Below the pieces are notes generated by a model. The model did no database searches, was not told the DNA's origin, and saw only the letters and a list, made by a program, of their open reading frames with translations. The position numbers were made by a program, and so were the translations under genes. Positions 1 through 10,520 of a DNA stretch of 64,000 bases are shown piece after piece. How positions within the stretch are numbered: the stretch's first letter is position 1; every line of letters begins with the position of its first letter. The DNA is from Metopolophium dirhodum (taxonomy: Eukaryota > Arthropoda > Insecta > Hemiptera > Aphididae), in the NCBI RefSeq assembly GCF_019925205.1, contig NC_083560.1, positions 120,253,062 to 120,317,061 of the forward strand, read 5' to 3'.

Positions 1-682
1 TTCAACAATCCATCTATATTATACTATATTTATGTATTTATCTATATATATAAATTAAATATATATTCCTTTTGACGCGGCATCACGCGTGAACGGCTGG
101 ACCAATTTCGCTAATTCTTTTTTTTGATGTACCTATTCGTATTTTTCAGGAAAAGGTTCTTAACTCTGAAGTAAGATCATTTTAAAAAAAACCACTCGAT
201 AAGTAGAAAATCTGCTTGTAGGTGCCATATCTATCCAGTAAGAAAAGAAACTAAAAAATAAATAATAATATATTTTTGTTTATTGTAACGTTGCTATTAC
301 CTATTGGTCATGATTAAATAATGAAAATAATTTTAGACCTGTAGCTTTTTAGCAGATAGCTTAGTAAAAAAGGTATTCCCAAGACTAATTTTTCTACAAA
401 TACACATCGTAATATCCACATGTCAACTGTTAATAAAACATTCGTAATTACGTACGCACTTCGAGGGTCTGCAAATTGCAATCCACCGCAGGAATTGAAT
501 ACCAGTTTTCAATTTTTTCGATTTTGATTTCAATTTTTAAAACCGATTTTTGTTTTATTTGTTTTTGATTTTGAATATCGATTTTAAATTTGTAAGTTAT
601 TCAATTTTCCACGGGGTACCGCCATTGGGTGACTTCCCCCTCCCGTCAATCAAACCACATCAAATTGGCTTATTGTATAACA
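1..682. other. AT-rich flank, no gene seen
   Basis: No coding region, RNA gene or complete repeat can be supported here. The stretch is AT-rich with short homopolymer runs. It ends where a hAT-type terminal sequence begins. Confidence 0.4.
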
Positions 683-1783
683 CAGTGTTTCTCAACCGGT
701 GTGTCGCTGTGCAAGTCCAAATGTGGCGCGTGAAGTACTAAAATTAAATGACAAAATGTCCAAACATTATTAACACTATTAATTATTTTCAAAAATTCAT
801 AGGTATTTGATATAATTTCCATGTTGAATAAAAATAGATTATCAGTTATCGATATAAAATAAATTGTATTATTATCGTTGGGTTATTATTATTATTGTAA
901 TTTTGAATGATTAATCGCGTTCGAATCGCCTATAATTGATAAATTTAATGTTGGTTTTTCAATATTTTCGTTTATTTTTAAACAATGAATACGTATAGTA
1001 TATTTATACTGAAAACATGCACCGTATCTATAACTCACTTTATTTGTATGCTCAGTTGTCATTTATTTCTATAGTCGAGACCTATTTTCTTAATTTACCA
1101 ACAACAAAAATAAAATTAAAAAGATTAACATTAAAAAGTAAAAATTTCGGATAAGGCACAGGAAGCTAGTTTTCGTATCGCCCAATTTTAGCTCAAAAAA
1201 TCTCATTTAATTGCCGAGAGTCTTATTATGCCAGCTTGTCGAATTATGGTAAAGACTATGTTAGGAGTCGAAGCAGAAAAAGAAATAATTAAAATACCTT
1301 TATCTGATAGTTCAATTAGTCGTAGCTGGATTATAAATATATCAGAGGATATTGAGGAACAGGTTATTGAAGTTATAAAAAGTGGAGAATTATTTGCCTT
1401 GCAAGTTGATGAATCAACAGATATTAGCGGGAAAGCTCAATTAATGGCATTTACGAGTATTAGATTTATTGTAAATTCAAAAATAGTTAGTCAATTTTGT
1501 TGTTGTAATGAATTATTTGTTATCTGGGACAAAAACTGGTCGAGATGTTTTTGATGTCATAAATAAATATTTTAAAAGTTATGATATATCGTGGACTTCT
1601 TGTGTAAGTATTTGTACAGTTGGGGTGCCATCAATGACAAGCTCTATTAAAGGATTTATTATAATTGCCAAAAATCAAAATCCAAATATAATCACGACAC
1701 ACTGTTTTTTACACAGGGAGGCATTAGTAGCAAAAAGTATTGTTAATGAATTAAAGATCATTGTATACGAAAAACCATTCTGA
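683..1783 (+). pseudogene. hAT transposase (ZBED-type) pseudogene with 5' terminal repeat
   Basis: The element begins with a hAT-like end, CAGTGTTTCTCAACCGG, at 683. Transposase similarity runs from about 1150 to 1783. It includes the hAT signature VDESTDIS (about 1400-1425), followed in another frame by segments resembling DVINKYFKSYDISWTSC and THCFLHREALVAKSI, which recall ZBED5/SCAND3-like domesticated hAT transposases. The protein is broken: there is a stop near 1180 and a frameshift around 1510-1540, so the two halves are read in different frames. The conserved C-terminal dimerisation region and the 3' terminal repeat are absent, so this is a truncated dead copy. Family recognition is from remembered motif style, not from a search. 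Confidence 0.75.
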
Positions 1784-1785
1784 AC

Positions 1786-2720
1786 GGAGACGATTTGTTA
1801 GTCTAGGATATTTTAAATCTAAAACCGTTTGATATTTTTAAGGGTAAATTTTTATATTTTTAATATAAAATTTAAAATTTAGATACTCTTAAACATTTTT
1901 TAATTGACTTACGCTCGATTTTTTTTATAAATATTGTAAGCAAAACTTATGAGCAAGCTCGTATTAAATCTTCAATTCTTAGCTATGAATACAAAAAAAA
2001 AATATACATTTTGAACAACAAAATAATTTGCAAATATTCATGATTTTGAAGAATTTTTTGATTAGAGTCCGGTAATTTTTTTTTACAGATAATCGAAGAA
2101 AAACTAATGGAGAATCTTGTACCAAATTTTCTAACCTTATATATAAATACTTAACAATTTATGAATTTTAAACTACAAAATAACTTCAAATTTTTGCGAT
2201 TTTATTATAATTTGTAAAAATTTGATGTTTCTACGCTTATAAAAAAATTGTAACCTACGGATTAAAAATACGAAAAAAAAATTAAAAAATTTAAAATTTC
2301 AACTGCCTATAAATAGCTCAAAAAAGTAAACATTTTACCATGTATATATGATGCCAATTTAAACATTTGGTAAAAATTTAAAGTATCTACAGTTCATAGT
2401 GTTTGAGTAACAGTCAAATTAAAAATTCGATTTTGTCGAAAACTGGTTTTTCGTAATAAAATTTTATAAGTCGCATTTAAAAACTATTGAACATTTTTAC
2501 TTTTGACCCCCCAAAGTACAATATACATTCACATTGCTATCCAAAACCACCCTTGACTTTTAAAATTGAAGCACTATTGCTTATCCAAATTTTGTCCTCT
2601 GACACAAAAATAAATAATAATAAAAAAAAAAATCATTGTAAAATTAATATATTGAATGTATACACTATACATTCATCACTCAGTTCAGAATATAAATTTA
2701 CAAAAATATATAACTAGAAT
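1786..2720. repeat. Dispersed AT-rich repeat, copy 1
   Basis: This stretch has no credible gene. Its phrasing recurs at 59830-60740 and 61190-61440: 'aagtatctacagttcatag' here matches 'atgtatctacagttattcg' and 'aagtatctatggttatgtg' there. The end 'atacattcatcactcagtt' matches 'atacattcatcgttccact' near 60700. It is probably a non-coding interspersed repeat family of the host. Its class is unknown. Confidence 0.5.
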
Positions 2721-2915
2721 TTAAAACCTCTAAATATTAACATTTTTAATATTTGTATAAATAACTAATCAAATAATTAAAAAATAAAAATGTTCAACTG
2801 TTGTTTTACTATTACAAAAAAAAATATAGTCCTAGTTGTGCCTGTTTAAGTCGTTTAAGATATGTTGTTTTTTAAATAAATATTTATATTTTAACTCCAC
2901 AAATTTTGATTACAG

Positions 2916-3403
2916 GTGGATGGTAAACATATACGACTTGAGTGCCCGAAAAATAGTGGATCATTGTATTACAATTATAAGCATTTTTTTTATTAATTCT
3001 GATGGCTATTTGCGACTCTAACTACTGCTTCAGAGTAACTGATGTGGGTTCTTACGGGAAGGAGAGTGACTGTAATGTCTTCAAAACATCTGCATTTGAC
3101 AAACAACTTTACACGAACAGAACAAACTTTCCAGCTAATCAATGCTTACCAAATGACAATCTTGACGTACCACAACCATTTGTGTTAGTGGCTGATGAAG
3201 CATTTGCTCTACATTAAAATGTATTAAGGCCGTTTCCAGGAAGAAGTTTAAATGACCAGAGAAGAATATTTAATTACAGATTATCTAGAGCCCGTCAGTA
3301 TACTGAATGTTCCTTTGGTATTATGTCACAAAAGTGGAGGGTTTTCCACACCAGCATGCTTGTAGAACCAGAAACTGCGGTTAAAATCACAAAAGCCTGC
3401 TGA
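2916..3403 (+). pseudogene. PIF/Harbinger transposase (DDE_Tnp_4, HARBI1-like) pseudogene
   Basis: The reading starts VDGKHIRLECPKNSGS with YYNYK just after, then MAICDSNYCFRVTDVGSYG, VADEAFALH and FNYRLSRARQYTECSFG. These are the hallmark blocks of PIF/Harbinger DDE transposases, with the first catalytic Asp in VDGKH and the second in the ICD block. A frameshift lies near 2990 in a T run. A stop follows ALH near 3215, where relatives continue into NVLRPFPG, and a final TGA sits at 3401-3403. The sequence before 2916 ends in 'tgattacag', which resembles a splice acceptor. It cannot make active transposase. Confidence 0.8.
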
Positions 3404-4246
3404 AATGGATGTTTTTCATAAAAAAAATAAGTTTGTATCTGCATAGGATACTCATAAAATTATTGAAAAAATCTAAGTATTGATTTGGCTTTTGAGTAAA
3501 CATTTAAAAATTCAAAAAATAAGAATTTCAATAAATAATAATCATTAAATTTAATTTAAGAATAATAAAAGGGTGAACATACTTCAATACTTGGCAAATT
3601 ATCCAGTACCTATGTTTTTTTTATTTATTTTTTAAATATTTTTTATTATTTAAATAAAATATAATTAAATAAAATAATTAAAAAATGTAGGTATAGGTTT
3701 TTAAAGGAAAAACTGGTTTTCACATGTTTCATATTACGTTTTGATCTTTTGTCTTCTTCTTCCAGACTGTCAAAGTTACTGTAAGTAGATTTGGCTACTC
3801 TTGTCCAACTCGCGTGCCTCGCAACCCTATCGTGGTATAGTTTTGATTCTTAAAATTGATTTATTGATTAATTATTTATTTACTATAAAAAGATAAATTT
3901 ACTATTGTATACTATGTTAAACAATAAATTATTGGTAGTTAAATTGTCCAGCACCCTCACAAGCGACCAGTTACACAGCACACACAGAAAAATATAACAG
4001 AATGTCACGTCATTTAATTTTTATAAAAGCTAAATGATTAGTTTTATCAATTGTTTTTTTTAATATTAATGAGAATTGAGAGGCATTGATAAAAGCAGTC
4101 TGGTACAGTCAGTGGCTCAAATAGTGAAATTTTTCAGGGGGGGGGGGGGGGGCTCAAACACACATATTGAACAAAAAGTAAAAAGTATTTACCTTACAAT
4201 ACATCACTTGCATCAAGATATATAAGGTAGATTCAAAATGTAAAAT
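3404..4246. other. AT-rich intergenic DNA with a poly-G tract
   Basis: No gene was recognised. A CAGTGG-starting fragment followed by about 15 consecutive G residues lies at 4109-4153. It resembles the ends of the hAT-like repeats found elsewhere in this window. The rest is simple AT-rich sequence. Confidence 0.35.
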
Positions 4247-4254
4247 CTATCAGT

Positions 4255-5172
4255 CAGTGGCGGTGCCAGCCATTTTTTATTGGAGTTGGTGGGGGGTGAT
4301 ACCGGGCCAAATTTTTTTCTGGTGGGGCATTTATATACGGCTACTGGATCACCCATTAATTTGTTAATAGGTAGGTACCATATTTTCAGAAAGTATTTCT
4401 TAAAATGTTTTGGGTATAATATACAATATTTCTAAATAAATAATCAAAAATATACCTACTATATTATTATCACAAAAGTACTACAGTAAAACTTCAAATT
4501 TCCTAATAATACTTAACTTTTTTTTTTTAATGTATGAGATTTTAGAAAGTGTACAGTATAAGTATTCACTTAATTGAGTATTTTTATTTCTAAATGTGCA
4601 AAAAAAGTATATTAAATTTGAATATAACAGTCAAACTTAATAGGTATACTATAACTCAAGTCTAAAAACTCTTTGAAGTTATTAATACAATTTTATATGC
4701 AAATAATGGTTTACAATTTCTTTATTTATTTACATGTTTTTAACATTATGTAATACAATGTAGGTAAAGGTATAACCTAAAGTACTTATATGTTTTATGT
4801 AAACTTGTCATAAGGTTATATGACTTATGACATAATATGAATGTGTTATATGCATATTAATATATTTTATTTTTATTGCAATTAAACAAAAAAAGAGAGG
4901 GCTTTTTGGACTTAGTATCTATATAGCAACATATTAACATGTGGGTATTGCCTATTAAAATAAAAATCAATAAATTAAATTTATTATGTTAGAATTATTT
5001 ATTTTATTATGATGGTTGAATCAAATTTATGCACAAGTACCATATTTCTAAATATCAACATTAGACATAAATTTTCAACATTAAATTATAGGTAGGCGGA
5101 GGGCAATGGAGGGGCAAAATCAAATTTTGGGGGGTACTTGCCCACCCTTGTCCCAGTGTAGCACCACCCCTG
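4255..5172. mobile_element. Non-autonomous hAT element with 8-bp target duplication
   Basis: The left end is CAGTGGCGGTGCCAGCC. The right end reads, on the other strand, CAGGGGTGGTGCTACACTGG. The element is flanked by the near-identical 8-mers ctatcagt (4247-4254) and ctatgagt (5173-5180). An 8-bp duplication with CAG-starting inverted ends is typical of hAT transposons. At 918 bp it contains no transposase reading frame, so it must have been mobilised in trans. One mismatch in the duplication suggests some age. Confidence 0.75.
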
Positions 5173-5546
5173 CTATGAGTAAAATTAGATAAGTATATTT
5201 TTAATAAGATTTCAACCATTTTTAAAATTGTATGTATTTTACACAAGAAACATAAATAAGAAAGAGATTAGTATTTTTTCTTAATTATAATTTTCAGTTT
5301 GATAAATCAAATAAGTTTTTTCAAAATTTTTAAAATTTTCATAGATACATTGTATAATTTTGTGAATTGTTTATTGTTCTGTGATTCTTGAATGGAAAGT
5401 TCCTACTTCCTATGTACTATTTACACACAGAATACCACATATTTTGGATAGAAAAATAAAAAACAAGGAATATGACAATATTATTGATGATTGATCACTG
5501 GTGAGTGTTTTAATGATATTTAAATGATATAAATATATACAGTTAC

Positions 5547-5607
5547 CTGTATTCCAAATACTTTCCTCGTTCTGCACATCAATTATAAATGCCTCGTTGT
5601 CAAACAT
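5547..5607 (-). CDS. MADF-like first exon fragment (possible Harbinger accessory ORF)
   Basis: On the minus strand an ATG at 5607 opens about 20 codons (MFDNEAFIIDVQNEESIWNT). They run into ACAG|GTAACT, a good splice donor at 5546. The peptide resembles the start of MADF DNA-binding domains, where an acidic/hydrophobic start leads to an I/LW motif. PIF/Harbinger transposons often carry a second gene of the Myb/MADF class, so this could be the partner of the transposase remnant at 2916-3403, split from it by the hAT insertion at 4255-5172. No matching downstream exon was found, so it is probably a fragment. Confidence 0.4.
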
Positions 5608-6099
5608 TATTGTAGTTTAATATGAAATATATAAATACTAAATGGACAGCAAATTAAATGACGAGCTCTGTTCATACCAATGTCAACTTTTTGAATGAAC
5701 AAAAATTTGTAAAAAACGCGCCTATGGAGCGATATTGACGTCGGTAACTGTGACAAGATCGCGAACGTCAACTTTGTGTTGACATCGGCGATCGGCAGTA
5801 AACGTTTTAAATATAAATGACAAAACGAAAAACAATTTTAAATAAATAATTCAGTTTTTCGTAACAAACGCGTACTTGTAAAACTGTATTACAAAAATAT
5901 TGATCTTCGCTCTTGATTATAATTTAGCAATATATTAATTCTTTTTTTATGTATAACTTAAAAGTAATTGTTGTTGTTTATAGTATCTACATGCAATTTT
6001 TTCCTGATTATTATTATTATATTCTAACCGATTGGGATTTTTAATGGTTGACCCCCCCCCTCCCCTTACCTACGCACCTGATGACCGTACTGATCAAAT
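5608..6099. other. Region upstream of the MADF-like exon; no gene seen
   Basis: It holds a GC-richer patch at about 5695-5800 with the repeated words 'gtcaacttt' and 'tgacatcgg/tgacgtcgg'. The patch could be the end or promoter of the element that contains the minus-strand exon. The rest is AT-rich, ending in a C-rich run near 6050. Confidence 0.3.
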
Positions 6100-6490
6100 T
6101 AATTTTTCAGCTGTTTGAGGTGTTCAGAAATCTCGGTGATAATGCCAATGGGAGCCTGTTCTTCATTTTCCTTCAAAAAATGTCATCAATTCGAGGAAGT
6201 CGTGTGTTATTCACGCAGATAACATTGTTGAAAGTTATCTGAATTGATGTGGTCATTTTCATCTATTATTCGACACATATTAGAAACACTATATTTAATA
6301 TAAGATATACAGATAGTATATGCTAAGTAATTTTGTACGTAAAACAATTTTTGTCTTTTCAACTACAATAAATTGTAAATTTTTAATATATAATTTAATA
6401 ATTTTTTTCATTCTCAGATGAGCCGTGGTGCCCCTTAAATGAGCTCGTGGTGCCCTAAGGGCTACGTAGTGCACAGGTTGGGAACCCCTG
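6100..6490 (-). pseudogene. hAT transposase fragment with terminal repeat, minus strand
   Basis: Read on the minus strand, 6490 begins CAGGGGTTCCCAACCTGTG, a classic hAT end. About 250-390 bp inward there is coding similarity: FLELMTFFEGK, then after a one-base frame change EEQAPIGIITEISEHLKQL. The order and strand fit a hAT element entered from its terminal repeat and truncated by later rearrangement. It is not functional. Confidence 0.55.
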
Positions 6491-7447
6491 ACCTATGGGC
6501 TATGGGTATGTTTCATTTGAATATGTAAAGCAGCTCAGAGTTAAAAAATTAATAACTTCTTACCTAGTAAAATAATTAAATTAATTTCTGATTTTATTAA
6601 CAACTGTATTATACAACAGTGTAATTAAAGTAGGAACGAGAGTTTGTATGTGTGTTTTGGATGGAGTAACCAGGAGCACAATTTTGTATTTGTTGGCGAT
6701 TGAAATTGATAAGATGTAACGGGGACGCTGTGTATCATTTATATGTTATTTTACATGTTCCCCGTTACAAATCCACCCCCCGCCGGCTTGGTAATTGATA
6801 AGCTTTCAATCGCCAATATAGCGAGTGAGAAGCACATATGCGTTAGATTTACATGAGTACAGTTTGTTTACCATGCGTGATGTGCCGCTCTATGTACGCT
6901 AAGGTGAGTAACTATTATAATAATATACATATTAATATTAAAATTTTAGTTTAAATGTTCTCCCTCCCATAATGTTAATAATTCTATTTTAAGTAGTCAA
7001 CACTAACATTTTAAATACATTTCAAATAAATATAATTAATTATCAACGAAAAAACCTAATATTTTATTTTTATAGTAGGTATTCAATATTTTTAGTGATT
7101 TAAAAATCTTAATTCTGAACTTTCAATTTTTTTTTTTTAGTAACGTTTCAATGCATATTAGCAATTGTTTTGAAACTTATAATAACTCTAAAAACTTATA
7201 ATATTTTATTTAAATGACAATAACTCAATAAGAATAATAGAATTCTTACTAAAAATTAAAAAATAATGCGTTTCAGAATAAATAACAGGGAAAGCCTGAT
7301 CAGTATATATTTTAAATCAAATAAAATTAACAATTAGAACAACACTCAAAAGAAATGGACATAGAAATTATTGAAGAATTGAAACAAACAATTGAGTTTA
7401 GAAAATATATCAATCGTAGCAAAGAGATAGACTAATCGACTAAAGAA
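6491..7447. other. AT-rich DNA with one inverted repeat; no gene seen
   Basis: Apart from the inverted repeat at 6693-6816, the stretch has no supported gene. It consists of AT-rich sequence and short runs. Confidence 0.35.
6693..6816. repeat. Imperfect inverted repeat (hairpin or short MITE)
   Basis: The left arm contains ttggcgattgaaa, ttgataa and tgtaacgggga. The right arm carries the complements of all three in reverse order (tccccgttaca, ttgataagc, tttcaatcgccaa). The arms are separated by an AT-rich loop, and the right arm has a GC-rich insertion (about 6774-6790). It could fold into a stem of about 50 bp or be a short palindromic transposon. No clear target duplication was identified. 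Confidence 0.6.
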
Positions 7448-7600
7448 CAGTGGCGGATTAACCACTAAGCTCGTGAGGCTCGAATCTAGGGCGGCAACTT
7501 GTAAGGGGCGGCAAATTTTTTTTGTTATATTATTTTTAGGTACTTTCGAAAAAAATGAAAAAAAAAAGATTAATGACATTCAAATGGGGGGCTCATCATT
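7448..7600 (+). mobile_element. hAT-like repeat end fragment
   Basis: It starts CAGTGGCGGATTAACC, the same style of end as the element at 4255, and runs into a glycine/arginine-coding and A/T-rich stretch. No matching right end was seen, so only a fragment is claimed. Confidence 0.4.
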
Positions 7601-7683
7601 TTTGGTATCTGCAAATACGAAATTTTATAATTTAAATCTCTGGCGGGAGCCTATTATTGAAACGTCTATTTGCTTGTTTCTAG

Positions 7684-7856
7684 TTAAAACTTGCGTAACG
7701 CATGATAAAGTATGTATGTTTACTATCGATATGGTCCAGTTCCCATATAAGTTTGGAATTGCAGTGATCTCCATCACAACAGCAACTATGAAGAAATGTG
7801 GGTTCAACAAGACAATCCCGGTTCACACATTCAATATTATATTTGCATTCTTGCCG
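7684..7856 (+). CDS. Candidate exon with signal-peptide-like end (receptor-like family)
   Basis: The segment is bounded by a strong acceptor (tttgcttgtttctag, ending 7683) and a strong donor (CCG|GTAAGT at 7857), and is open throughout. An ATG at 7788 begins MKKCGFNKTIPVHTFNIIFA and ends in FLP at the donor. That is a basic start followed by a hydrophobic stretch, as in a signal peptide, and the MKK start matches the array proteins. The next family-like exon (8790-8937) lies about 930 bp downstream on the same strand, so the two may be exons of one older gene copy. The simplest splice would not keep the frame, so the copy may be dead or use an exon not seen. Transcription is unproven. Confidence 0.35.
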
Positions 7857-7977
7857 GTAAGTACAATGCTATAAATTGTTATTAAAATAAAAACATGATA
7901 AAATTAAACACAATTCTATAATTATTAAGTTATATTACTTTAAACTTTATAATTACTATATTTTACCGAGTATCGTT

Positions 7978-8145
7978 ATCAGGCACGTATACAGAATAAA
8001 ATTTCGGGGGGGGGGGGGGGGGGTTACAAAATATAGCAATACAAATTGTACAGCAATATAATACCTAATTTTTGATGGATCCCTTTACCAACACTGTTAT
8101 TGGCAAATAGTACATAGCATTTACACAGGGCACCTTGCCCTATAC
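7978..8145 (+). repeat. 'caggcacgtatacaga' repeat with poly-G tract, copy 1
   Basis: The word caggcacgtatacagaa is followed by an 18-base G run at about 8006-8023. The same word plus a G run recurs at 8938, where it interrupts an ectodomain exon. It marks a mobile or recombinogenic repeat of unknown class. Confidence 0.45.
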
Positions 8146-8334
8146 CAGGGATGGCAAACCTTTTGAACACGGCGTTTGTCACCTTTTTTTTTTTTTTTGA
8201 CCGATAAAAGCCGTATGCTCAAAATATTTTTACCTATTACCTATAAACTATAATACTATATATTATATATTATATAATAGTAAAAATTTTCGCGTGCCAT
8301 CTCGGGCACGCGTGCCATGGTTTTGCCATCCCTG
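8146..8334. mobile_element. Short hAT MITE (189 bp) with 8-bp target duplication
   Basis: The ends are CAGGGATGGCAAACC and GTTTTGCCATCCCTG, near-perfect inverted repeats. The flanks are ccctatac (8138-8145) and tcctatac (8335-8342), an 8-bp duplication with one mismatch. There is no coding capacity. This is a non-autonomous hAT element inserted near the older repeat at 7978. Confidence 0.8.
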
Positions 8335-8567
8335 TCCTATACTCACGAATAAAACAAGGTGAAAGTGATCAAGTGAAGACGACGAACGAATGAGCGAATA
8401 CGACGAACTGACTTAGAACTTAGAAGGTAAGGTACATAAGTATTACTGACTATATTCGCCGTGAGTAGGTATAGTGACCAAGTACAAACAGCGAACTGCA
8501 CCTAAGAACCTTAAAGAGAAAAATCAATATTAAATATATTATACATTCGCTTGAGAGGTTTGGTTAG

Positions 8568-8740
8568 GTTTTTTTTTATATATAATATATGAGCCCCAAT
8601 AACTAATATATCCCGGGAAAAAAAAGTACATCCGCCCATGGATAAAAGTATAATACTTAATATTATTTAACAGTTATTACAAAAGAAAAATAATTATTAA
8701 ATTTACTTACTCGATATAGTTTGTATGCTACATAACTGAA
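8568..8740 (-). pseudogene. Inverted, diverged copy of the hydrophobic exon end and its intron
   Basis: The reverse complement of 8568-8740 aligns with 12064-12248. It has the same donor context gtaagtaaatttaataatt, then tattatacttttatccatgg and an intron repeat including 'ttattggg'. Upstream of the donor, codons reading YVAYKLYR align with the GAFKTYTFIQ end of the exon at 11991-12100. Exon end and intron repeat are both shared, so this is an inverted duplication of a gene fragment, made after the intron repeat had inserted. Confidence 0.6.
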
Positions 8741-8789
8741 ACCTAAAAACCTTATTAGTTATTATACTTTTAATAATTGCTATTAAAGG

Positions 8790-8937
8790 AGGCACAAGTG
8801 TGGTTGCCTTAAAATGTGAATTTTATGATCGGGTATTTCTGAACTATCACCGCACAAAATTTGCAATTTTGACTACCACAATTGATTGTCCAAGTAAAAA
8901 AATACCGTGGTATTGTTATGCCGTTTGGCATAACAAT
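8790..8937 (+). pseudogene. Divergent activin-receptor-like ectodomain exon, interrupted
   Basis: The frame reads SVVALKCEFYDR near its start and DCPSKKIPWYCYAVWHNN at its end. These correspond to the ALRCEFTDY and DCIVGNGPPYCYATWYNN blocks of the array proteins. Right after HNN the sequence switches to the caggcacgtatacaga repeat and a G run, so the exon's 3' part and splice donor are lost. Protein identity to the array copies is low compared with identity among the copies, which marks it as an older family member. It may pair with the candidate exon at 7684-7856. Confidence 0.6.
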
Positions 8938-9880
8938 CAGGCACGTATACAGAAGGGGGGGGGGGGGCTTTTAAAAAAAAGTGGCTAAGTGGATGGCGCT
9001 CTGCTGTACAGTAGATTACAAGTGGGTCAATGAATAATGGATTGTATTAAACTTGTACGAGACCCTAAAAAATCGGAGTGGCCTCGGCCGCGTTCGCGGC
9101 CCAGCGGCTATGGCCAGGCCGACACCGGTAAATAGTAAATCAATAATAATACGTAAGACATTAACACGTATTTTTTTGTAATAATATTACGCATAGTGTA
9201 TATATTTTCACTATTGTTATAATTTGATATAATATATAATGTATTGTATATCATATAAATATATAATAATATATGCCATTATTAAAATTATATCATATTA
9301 TATTATATAGTTATTAACTTTCTTATCATAAATCGGTGATTGAATAGGTTTGTGGTATAACCAAGCAATAGCATACAATTAATCTAAATGTTTTTAAATT
9401 ATCGTTGTGTATACAAAAAATATTATAATATATACGTCAATAGTTTCAAATCCCTAAGAATAATATTATTTAATTAGCTGGTAGGTGCCTACAATCATTA
9501 TTATTCATAATATTATCATAATTAAATTTCAATATTTATAGACAACGGGTTGTGCACGCGTTATTAATAATAATATAATGACTATTATTTGACGGCAAAC
9601 GGCAGTGCACGTACGAACACGACACGTTACCGATACGGTAGTGTTCAAGTGCAGTAACCACCAAACACCGATAAACATTTGAGTTATTTGTAACGACTAA
9701 CCATTGATTTACAGCCGAAAAAAGTAATTTGTGGAATATAATATTGAATCGCTTATATAGAAATATAAGGAACCCCCATAATTTTTTTCTCATTTTATTA
9801 TTTTATAACAAAATATCATACCATAGTTTATAAGTAGGAGGTACCTATTAGGAACAGAATATTTTTCTATACAGGAATTT
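8938..9880. other. Repeat insertion, then AT-rich DNA without a recognised gene
   Basis: A caggcacgtatacaga repeat with 12-13 G residues occupies the first 60 bp. A GC-rich patch at about 9075-9125 contains the near-palindrome cggccgcgttcgcggcc. A second GC-richer patch at 9540-9720 could be an untranslated exon or promoter, but nothing proves it. The remainder is AT-rich. Confidence 0.35.
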
Positions 9881-10520
9881 AAGTTTTATAGTATACAGTG
9901 TAAAATATATATTTACCATAGTTTTAATTTAACCGTATAATGTAGACAATAATTTTACATAGATAAATAATTTTATTTAGTTTTTGTTTGATGAAAATTG
10001 CAATTTCATATTGCTATTGCCTACGTTAATTTAATTTAAAAAAAAATAATTTTCTTGACTCACCCAACACTTTTGAAAATTGTCTACAGTTCTGTTAAAA
10101 TATATTGTGTGATACCAATATAATATACTCGCGGTATACTAACATTTAATAGTGCCATTAAAATATTTTAATACAAATTAATTTTGTAAGCACTTTTAGT
10201 AACTATTTCATTTTAAATTTTATAATATAATATCATATTATCATCATCGTCATAATCTAATATTTAATGTATTTTTACCTAAATACAAATTATTGTATTA
10301 CAGTACCTGCCTATTTTGTGTACTTTGTATTAAATATAATATAAAATTACTGATTTAACGAAATCATTCAAAATTGTCCACTTTACTGCATATGATATAA
10401 GTACCTACTACTTGTATGTACACAAATATTGTTTGTAACGGTTGCAATACTTGGACGATAATTTTTTATGAATTATGTTCATATAATTATTATTCATTAC
10501 ACAAGATGCAACTTACATGC

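Noticed and set aside
9075..9125. GC-rich hairpin as a tRNA or structured RNA
   Set aside because: The near-palindrome is short and no tRNA A/B box or cloverleaf could be drawn.
9536..9793. Minus-strand 85-codon open frame
   Set aside because: No domain or conserved motif, low complexity, no supporting splice sites.
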